Position numbers and translations under genes: made by a program. Positions 20,872 through 27,500 of a stretch of DNA of 27,500 nucleotides are shown here, piece by piece. Origin of the DNA: Zygnema cylindricum (taxonomy: Eukaryota > Streptophyta > Zygnematophyceae > Zygnematales > Zygnemataceae); contig JBBHKE010001956.1 of the NCBI GenBank assembly GCA_037447655.1, forward strand, positions 12,198-39,697. The letters are read 5' to 3'. Under the pieces are notes generated by a model. The model saw only the letters and a program-made list of their open reading frames with translations, had not been told where the DNA came from and ran no database searches. Position 1 is the stretch's first letter. The number at the start of each line of letters is the position of its first letter.

Positions 20872-21690
20872 ATTTGGAATCGTGGAAGTTCGTGACATCA
20901 TGATTAGCGTCGCAAATCTGACACGGTACTATAGTAAGCTATTCATTTCGCAAATCAAAGGGAACGCGACAAAGCGTCAAAAATCTGACACGGTAGTACA
21001 CTATTCATTTCACAAATCTTAGGGAACGCGACAAAGCGTCGCAAATCTGATACGGTACACCGCCAATCGCTATTAGCGTAGTGTACGCTAATTGCATCCC
21101 GCTTTTTTTTTTATTATTCTCCAATAGCGTAGCTTATTCTTCTTTTTTCTGTACGCCATTTAGGGTTATGTTCCAAATACCTCACAAAACGAAAGTACGT
21201 TGTCGGTTAAATAGTGTGGTGTACGGTACGTATCATACTTTACAAAATTTTACCTTTTTAAGTGAAAAAGTATATTTAATGACTTTTAGTAACCGCGCAC
21301 GCATGAGAATATGCGCTCTCAAAAGGGGATAAAAGCGGGCCGTAAAATATCACATTCGCACATATTCGTCCAACAACCACGTTTCGACTGTGTGAACGTA
21401 CGATTTGTGTACGATTTGTCAGGTTTTGTGCAAATACCTATATTAGTGTAAGCATGTTTGCGACCGACATTTATTTTTTTCAAAGACCAAAATAAGAATG
21501 TATTTTTTTTTTCAAAAATTTCAAATTCTTAATTAGCGTAAACCACGGTAATTATTCATATACGCTAAAGAAACTTCTACGCTAATAACGATTGGCGGTG
21601 TAGTACACTATTCATTTCGCAAATCTTAGGGAACACCACAAATCGTAATTATTGGCTTATTCATACGTCGTACATTATTGCAAAGTGTTA
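20872..21690 (+). repeat. Left block of 62-66 bp satellite units, split by MITE A
   Basis: Units start at 20911, 20977 and 21040 on the pattern CGCAAATCTGACACGGTAGT, ACACTATTCATTTCGCAAAT, CTTAGGGAACGCGACAAAGC. The third is interrupted at its TA by MITE A and continues from 21601. The GTCGCAAA within the unit junction matches the terminal GGTCGCAAA of the hAT ends. Confidence 0.85.
21058..21600. mobile_element. TA-MITE A (543 bp) with empty-site copies nearby
   Basis: Ends are CACCGCCAATCGCTATTAGC and, inverted, CACCGCCAATCGTTATTAGC. TA lies at 21056-21057 and 21601-21602. Removing it plus one TA restores the satellite string ACGGTAGTACACTATTC, which stands uninterrupted at 20990 and 26760. 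The subterminal ATTAGCGTA-GTG-TACGCTAAT is a small hairpin. The interior core carries TAGTGTGGTGTACGG and TTTTTAAGTGAAAAAGTA. Confidence 0.95.
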
Positions 21691-21928
21691 ATTACGCATT
21701 TTATACCGTGTTTCCACAAATATATCATATTATTATGTCAATGTCATGCGGCATGTAGTAATAACTGGTTAATAAATCAGTGAAAATCAAACTATTACGT
21801 CAATTTCCCACGACTAGTCTTAATTATTGGCGTACTCACATGTGTCAAACAATAAATCGATAAATTGAATTGCTATTTAAGTTAGAGAACTCGACCACAA
21901 TTCAAACAAAACATAGTCATACACTAAA

Positions 21929-24129
21929 ATGGAGAAAAACATCCTCGCTTCCCTTTAAACTCCAATCCAAAACGAACTTCGAAAAAAAAATAGTGAAATT
22001 ACTCAGAATTACCTAGTGAAAGAAACCATAGCCACTTCAAATTATTGGAAAAAATTTAAGCATGTCTATGAAGTTAGAACATCAAACAAATACATGGTAA
22101 AGGGGGCATGTTTTGTGGCTTGTAATACATGTTTCGTAGTTTATCAATACAAGTCAGCAAACGGTACTTCAACAACCAATACTCACACATGTTTAGATTC
22201 GGCCGACATGGATAATTCAAGAGGACTTATTCGAAAGTTTCTTTCAAAAACGAAGGCGAAAACGAGTGACCGAAAAAAAAATGCGAAAATGGTGGCGTTG
22301 ATGTGTTGTGAGGACCTTCCACCATTTTCGATAGTCGACGGTTCAAGTATGATTTATTTTAAATTCTATTTAATATGGCTTGAGTGTAAATGTCATTATA
22401 ACTTGTTTTGTTCATAAATTTATAAATTTGAGCTTAGTTTGTCATGACATTGTTTTTTATTTGTCTTTCCATAAAAAAAAAATCATTTCGTTAGAAACCT
22501 TATTTATTAATTATGGTTAGTACTTGTATGATATTTTTTTATTTTTTATTTTTCCCAAAGTTTTCAAGCATTTTGTCAAGCATTGTTTGATGTTGGTGTT
22601 CCGTCCAACAAAAGTGTTGACATCGACCAACTACCCCCGTCCATCAATATTGTAAAAAACTACATTATATCTCCTGCCAAAGATATTCGTAGTTTGATCA
22701 TCCCAAAAATTAGAGAAAAGATTGATAACAATATTTTTGTCGCATATACAACCAATCTTTGGACCGAAACAATAAAAATAACCTCATTAATGTCAGTAAC
22801 CGCTCATTTTATTGACAAAGAATTTGAACTTCATGCACGGACGCTTCAAGTCGATATTTTCCGGAGGAAAAACACACTGCGGAAAATGTTTTAAGGGCTT
22901 TCAATTTATGTTTTACCAATTTTGAAATGTCCATTTTTTATCGCTGCGTTGTCGTGACTGATAGCGGCTCTAACATGTGTGCGATTGAAGGTCTACCGAG
23001 TATGTTTACTTGGATACCTTGCGTGGACTATAAAATTGCAACAATTGTGACAACGATCTTGAATAAGAGCGGAACTTCTAAAAAGGCAAATACGATGTGG
23101 AAGTTCATGATTTTTTTTATCTAATTGACGCGTGTAAATCGTTGGTCACGTTTTTCAAACAGATTAATTTACAAAATCTTTTGAAAAACACTTTAAAACA
23201 AGAAAGCGCAACGCGGTAGAATTATTTGCTCCGAATGCTTAAGAGTATTTAGGATGCATTCAATGAGACAGGACCAATCGCTCAAGCAAAAAATAAATTG
23301 ATGCTTTTTGCTTGTGTCGATAAGACGCACCTTACCGAACTTATACGATTTTTGGAAAGGTTCCAAAAAGCGACCCTAAAATTGGAAAAATTCAAAGAAC
23401 CAACTTTACATTTGGTTTTGTTTAAACTATCGTCTCTCCACAACCATTGTAAGATAAGAAAAACATCTTACAATAACGGTGAAAAAGAATGCCCCGCCGA
23501 TTCCCTAAACTTGCAAAAATTGAAACAACTTTTTGTGAAATTTGCACCACCAAAGTGGGGCCTTCATGAGTATCATGTTGTCGCAGCTCTCTTAGATCCG
23601 CTGACAAAAACACAAGTTTGAAATAATTGGGGTATCTAAAACCGAAATTGAAAGCGCAAGGGTCAAACTTCGAGAACTCGCAAACGACCTCGGTGATGAC
23701 GTTGATTTCGGTAGTCCTCAACGTATAAAAAAAAAACGAAAAACATCGCAAAGTAAAGATGGTTTCCACAATTTTTTTGGTGAGAGCGATGAGGAAAATG
23801 AGGTTCTTATAAACACCGACAAAAAAACGCTCGTTAACGACAAAATCAAACGTTATTTTGATTTAAAATTAACCAACGACGAAAGATTTAACTTTAACAT
23901 ACTTGAATGGTGGAAAATAAAATAAAATGTACGTGCGAAAGATGGAGGATTTCCTATTCTAGCCGGTGTTGCTATATCTATTATAGCTATTCCGACTTCT
24001 AGCTCCATGTCCGAATGCAATTTTTCGGATGCCGGGAACATGATAACAATGAAGAGGAGCTCACTAGCTGCTTCAACTATTAGTGATCTTTTGTGTGTTA
24101 GATCCAACCGAGATCTTTTAAATGCATAG
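21929..24129 (+). pseudogene. Broken hAT (Hermes/hobo-like) transposase
   Basis: From ATG 21929 a frame runs with one stop (TAA 21956) through a BED-type zinc finger (CNTC ... HTC, about 22118-22194) to PFSIVDGS. A probable intron of about 200 bases follows, with junctions unresolved. The frame resumes near 22563 (FDVGVPSNKS, TTNLWTETIK), shifts near 22862 and again near 23110, and has stops at 23217 (in the TRWNS motif), 23250 and 23923. A further shift lies near 23615. The C-terminal dimerisation segment is clear: ILEWWK, FPILAG, SSSMSECNFSDAGNMI, MKRSSL, LLCVRSN, ending TAG 24127. The second catalytic Asp (VTDSGSNM, 22960) and the Glu (MSEC, 24013) remain. The first Asp is Asn (NLWT, 22754). 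This cannot be an active enzyme. Confidence 0.92.
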
Positions 24130-24770
24130 TTTTTTATTTTGTTTTGTTTTCTAATAATTGTAATTTTTATAGTATTAGTTATCGTGTTTTTTTTTCCTTT
24201 GAAATTTTTGTTGTATTTCACAAATTTTATAATGTTATTTTGTTTCTTCTTTTAAACCGGAGTGCTTATTTCTATCAAATTACAAAAGCGTCGTATGTAT
24301 ACCAATTTTAGATCTATATATTTTTGTGTAGTTTTAAGTTTGAGGTTTGAGAATTTGTACAATAGAGTCGAAAATAGAACGAGGTTGTTATTTGTTTATT
24401 TCTATATTTGATACTACAATTTTGTTTTTGTTTTTTTTGCTCATCACAATGTGTTTTTTGTCAATTGATTTTCAATGTGAAAACTATGATTTTTTTTGTT
24501 AAACACACATAATTGAAAATTTACCTTTTTTGCATAATTCATAACATAGTATCCTAGTCGAAAGAAAAACCGTCCGAAAATTGTAGTGAAAAAATTAGAT
24601 TTGCGATAGAATAATCATTAATATAAGAGTTACACGCAAAATTAGGAACAAATCCCTTGAAGGAGGTGACTGTCGAGGAAAAAAAAAATCGTAAAGGGAG
24701 ATTGCAAAAAGACAAAATAGTAAAAAGAAGAGGTACACGAGCTATTTTTTTGCAAAGGGAGATGTATCAC
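24130..24770. other. AT-rich sequence after the transposase pseudogene
   Basis: No further coding is seen. It is likely the 3' non-coding part of the hAT element. Confidence 0.5.
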
Positions 24771-24772
24771 TA

Positions 24773-24925
24773 CACCACTCATTGCTATTAGTATTAATAA
24801 GTCGCTACTACTTATAGCCGAAAATCACAAAATATAGTTAACAACATTATATAAATACGTGGACTATAACCTGCCACGTCTCCTTGCATTAAATAGTATT
24901 ATTAATCATAATTTTCCATTTACAT
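24773..24925. mobile_element. Partial TA-MITE L, relative of G
   Basis: TA then CACCACTCATTGCTATTAG at 24773. The GTGGACTATAACCTGCCACG core matches G. There is no right TIR; it stops where element M begins. Confidence 0.5.
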
Positions 24926-24927
24926 TA

Positions 24928-25070
24928 CACCACGAATCGCAATTAGCCTTATTAACGCTAATTCCGTCACCACGAATTTTGACCCAAAAACCTTAAATAG
25001 AGTAAATACCTTTAAATTTTTCTTTACATTATTCAAGGTACTCTTTGAATCAGCGTTATCAACTCTACAG
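24928..25070. mobile_element. Left part of TA-MITE M, cut by D
   Basis: TA at 24926-24927 then CACCACGAATCGCAATTAGC. AACGCTAATTCCGTCACCACG resembles the start of the element at 27052. The right end was not found; D begins at 25073. Confidence 0.5.
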
Positions 25071-25072
25071 TA

Positions 25073-25669
25073 CACCGCGAATCGTAATTAGAGTAAATTA
25101 CTCTAATTCGGTCGCTCAAAATTTCGACTCTATGACATCAAATAGAGTAAATTATTCTAATTTTTTCATTATTCTAATTCAGGTAAGTTTAATTAGCGTA
25201 AAAAATTGTAGTACAGGTTCTTTTTAAAAAGTGTGGAGTACGGACGACGTTCGACCGTGCAAAATTGTACTTTTTTAAGTAAAAAGGTACAAATAATGAT
25301 TTAATAGAATCGCGCTCGCACATGAAATCGCACTAAACGGAAAATCAATCACATCGAAAAAAAGCCTTTCGCATAACTCTCGTCCGTCGACAACATCGTC
25401 GTCAGTGTGAACATTAACTGACATTCAGCGCGACAAATAATATTAGCGTCATAATGACGTCAAACTATACGGACTGACATATTTTGTACGTCTACGCAAT
25501 TTAGTGTTCATAATTTCAGCGCGGATAATTATTGCCGACATAACCCAATATAGAGTACTGAAATAAATTAGAGTAAACTTTCTTTGTGAAAAAGTTATAT
25601 CACATAAAATAGAGTTCATTACTCTAATTGTTTTTTTTTGTTTTTTTACTCTAATTACGATTCGCGATG
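25073..25669. mobile_element. TA-MITE D (597 bp)
   Basis: Ends are CACCGCGAATCGTAATTAGA and, inverted, CATCGCGAATCGTAATTAGA. TA lies at 25071-25072 and 25670-25671. The interior core is TTGTACTTTTTTAAGTAAAA with GTGTGGAGTACGG beside it, as in A, C and E. Confidence 0.9.
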
Positions 25670-25715
25670 TAGTATAGTGCCATTTTAAATAGTGTGGCTA
25701 ACGTACAGAACTGTA

Positions 25716-26473
25716 CATCGCGCATCGTTATTAGTGTCAAAGTTTAAATAGTGTGGAAGTAAATATACCGTCATTGACGCTAATTAAGATGTATTTTTTA
25801 TTTTTTAAAAAGGTGTATTTTAATTTCGACGTTTATGCTAATTTGGGAACAGCAAAAATGGAATATTCGTTGTACGATTATATACATTAATATATGTATC
25901 TGTACAAAATATTAAAAATCGTACGCCGTCGTGAAATTTAAATATCCGTACATGTAAGACTAATTTACGTGTCAGAACAATCCCGTTTTTTTAGCGCACG
26001 ATCCTATGCGTGCGCGTCTGATTTAACTCATTTTTTGTAAAATTTTCACTTGAAAAGGTACATTTGTGTACGGTCTGACATCGACCGTACACCACACTAT
26101 TTAGATATTATTGTAATTCGTCCTTTACGCTATTTTGTAAGGAACCTTCATTAACGTCAAGGAAAAATTAAAATCATGTATCCTATTTGAGAAAAAAAAT
26201 CAAAATTTTAAGAACCCAAATTAGTGTCGTTGACACTACACCGCCAATCGCTATTAGCGTTGTGTACGCTAATCCCGTCCCGCTTTTTTTCGTTTTTATT
26301 CTCAAATAGAATTATCCACACTATTTAAAAAAAGCCCTAATTCCTAATTAGAGTAATCGATTTCTTCCAAAATTTCCAAATTCCCAATTAGCGTACACCA
26401 CGCTAAATAATAGTATACGCTAATCAAACCTACACGCTAATAGCGATTGGCGGTGTTATAACGATGCGCGGTG
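25716..26473. mobile_element. TA-MITE E (758 bp), interrupted by B in its right TIR
   Basis: The left end is CATCGCGCATCGTTATTAGTG. The right TIR is split: TTGACACTA up to 26238 and ATAACGATGCGCGGTG from 26458. TA lies at 25714-25715 and 26474-26475. The core carries TTTTCACTTGAAAAGGTACA and ACCGTACACCACACTATTTA. Confidence 0.88.
26239..26455. mobile_element. TA-MITE B (217 bp) nested in the right TIR of E
   Basis: Ends are CACCGCCAATCGCTATTAGC and its exact inverted match. TA lies on the left (26237-26238) and TT on the right (26456-26457), probably a decayed TA. The ends match element A, but the central core is missing, so B looks like an internally deleted A. Confidence 0.9.
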
Positions 26474-26531
26474 TACCGTATTAACGAAAAAAGTATCAAA
26501 AATGAGTTAATACATGCCGTTATGATGTACC

Positions 26532-26640
26532 TGCGTTTTCACAAACCGCGTAGTGCAAACGTCATAATGACGTGAAACTGTACGTTTTGACAGAATGCGT
26601 TTTTACAAACCGCGTAGGGAAAACGTCATAATACTTTGTA
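26532..26640 (+). repeat. 64-bp tandem duplication
   Basis: TGCGTTTTCACAAACCGCGT at 26532 and TGCGTTTTTACAAACCGCGT at 26596, both followed by AACGTCATAAT. Confidence 0.8.
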
Positions 26641-26835
26641 CTCTATGGTATCGTGGAAGTACGTGACATCATGATTAGCGTCGCAAATCTGACACGGTAC
26701 TGTTGTAGGTATTCATTTCGTAAATCATAGGCAACGCGACAAAGCGTCGCAAATCTGACACGGTAGTACACTATTCATTTCGCAAATCTTAGGGAACGCG
26801 ACAAATCGTAATTATTGGCTTTCATACATCGTACA
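26641..26835 (+). repeat. Right block of satellite units
   Basis: Units at 26682 and 26748 are nearly identical to the left block, in the same orientation, and also preceded by TCGTGGAAGTACGTGACATC. The second holds an intact MITE-A target site (TA 26764-26765). Confidence 0.85.
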
Positions 26836-27051
26836 TTGGTTAATTTTGTACTTTTTCGGTTACGGGCAGGCACGGTTAGTCGCGAGAAATCGAGATTCGG
26901 TTAATTTTTATTTTCGTAAACGCCGGTCGGTTAACGGTTAACAATTTTGGAGCGTGACATAACCCGGTCGGGCGTCGGTTACACAGATTTAGAAAAAAAA
27001 AAAACGGTCGGTTTCGGTTATGTAAAATTTTGACTTTTGCGACCTCTGCTA

Positions 27052-27180
27052 CACAGTGAATCGCTATTAGCGTTAATAACGCTAATTCGGCGACCCCGAA
27101 CTTTGACCTTCTAACCAAAAATATAATTAATAATTACAATTGGTAGTCTGCGTACTTTCTAATTAGCGTTAACAAGATTT
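27052..27180. mobile_element. Left part of a TA-MITE (N)
   Basis: TA at 27050-27051 then CACAGTGAATCGCTATTAGC. No right end was found before the window stops. The interior aligns with elements I and M. Confidence 0.5.
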
Positions 27181-27500
27181 TTTTTCGGAAAACGCTATGA
27201 GTAAATCCATCAAAGAACAAAACACTATTGCAGTTGATGCCCATCAAAGGGAAAAGACCAAAAACCTTAAGGACTAAAAGCACTAAAAGTAAGCGAGTAC
27301 AACAAAAAGAAACAACAAAAAATAGAACGCACAAACACTACAAACTACTCTGAAGACTGAAGCCTTATACTATGCCACACTAAAGGTATGCACTACATAT
27401 ATCGTCATATATGCGTCGGGTCAACTCCGCCAGTGTGGTCAGTATTGTGGTTGCTCGTTACTTGTTGGGTTGTTGTTTTGAAGAATGTTGTGGAGGGTGA
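27181..27500. other. Right edge, nothing recognised
   Basis: No gene motif or clear repeat in these last 320 bases. Confidence 0.4.

Larger units (their letters stand above)
20649..27048. mobile_element. Candidate composite hAT element, 6.4 kb, with nested MITEs
   Basis: The left end CAGAGGTCGCAAATGGTCAA at 20649 and the inverted right end CAGAGGTCGCAAAAGTCAAA at 27048 share their first 13 bases, close to the CAGRG starts of hobo/Hermes elements. Both subterminal regions (20680-20815, 26860-27025) are crowded with GGTCGGTT and GGTTACGG motifs. The only transposase inside is a broken hAT gene at 21929-24129. The 8 bases outside each end (ATCGTTGG and CTACACAG) do not match, so the boundary pair is not proven. 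A TA-MITE starts two bases past the right end's first outside base and may have disrupted the duplication. Confidence 0.6.

Noticed and set aside
20911-21057. CRISPR-like array
   Set aside because: The units are contiguous with no unique spacers, and the setting is eukaryotic.
18259-26473. CACTA-type transposons because ends begin with CAC and CACTA strings occur
   Set aside because: The duplication is two-base TA, shown by empty sites, not 3 bp; the termini are CACCG or CATCG and the TIRs suit a Tc1/mariner-like source better.
20872-26835. Direct repeats as LTRs of a retrotransposon
   Set aside because: No TG..CA ends, primer site, reverse transcriptase or integrase between them; the repeats are tandem satellite units of unequal number.

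Overview
The window is nuclear DNA from a eukaryote: AT-rich, with many introns bounded by GT..AG, long simple-sequence tracts and dense transposon debris. Both recognisable host genes encode the plant form of ATP-dependent 6-phosphofructokinase. This suggests a member of the green lineage, perhaps a streptophyte alga or an early land plant. That placement is inference, and the species cannot be told from the sequence.

Left part (1-14.3 kb): two PFK paralogs face each other tail to tail. The plus-strand copy enters from the left edge with its last five exons (438-3422). The minus-strand copy shows 13 exons (14277 down to 5630, 533 codons before the stop), and its first coding exon was not found. 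The five exons visible in both copies have the same intron phases, and four of the five the same or nearly the same length; intron sequences are unrelated. The minus copy has a long C-terminal tail built of degenerate K-x-[EQ]-D-G repeats that the plus copy lacks. In both genes the intron before the DPTYMIRAI exon holds decayed extra copies of that exon's 5' edge, acceptor included. In the minus gene the donor edge of another exon is also copied, with only synonymous changes.

Middle (14.3-20.6 kb): no host gene was recognised. The stretch holds GA/CT tracts, a foldback element, two PIF/Harbinger-like non-autonomous elements sharing one TAA target site (one carries a perfect 24-bp-arm hairpin), a nested pair of TA-flanked MITEs, and a tRNA-derived SINE-like sequence.

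Right part (20.6-27.05 kb): this looks like one old composite island. Inverted ends reading CAGAGGTCGCAAA lie at 20649 and 27048. Between them are GGTCGGTT-rich subterminal regions, 62-66 bp repeat units near both ends, and a broken Hermes/hobo-like hAT transposase at 21929-24129. Several TA-MITEs have inserted into it. One MITE sits in a satellite unit whose empty-site copies are still present nearby.

The TA-MITE family (ends CACCGCCAATCGCTATTAGCG and variants) has at least ten traces here. In two separate nestings a younger member entered the same TA inside the terminal inverted repeat of an older one.
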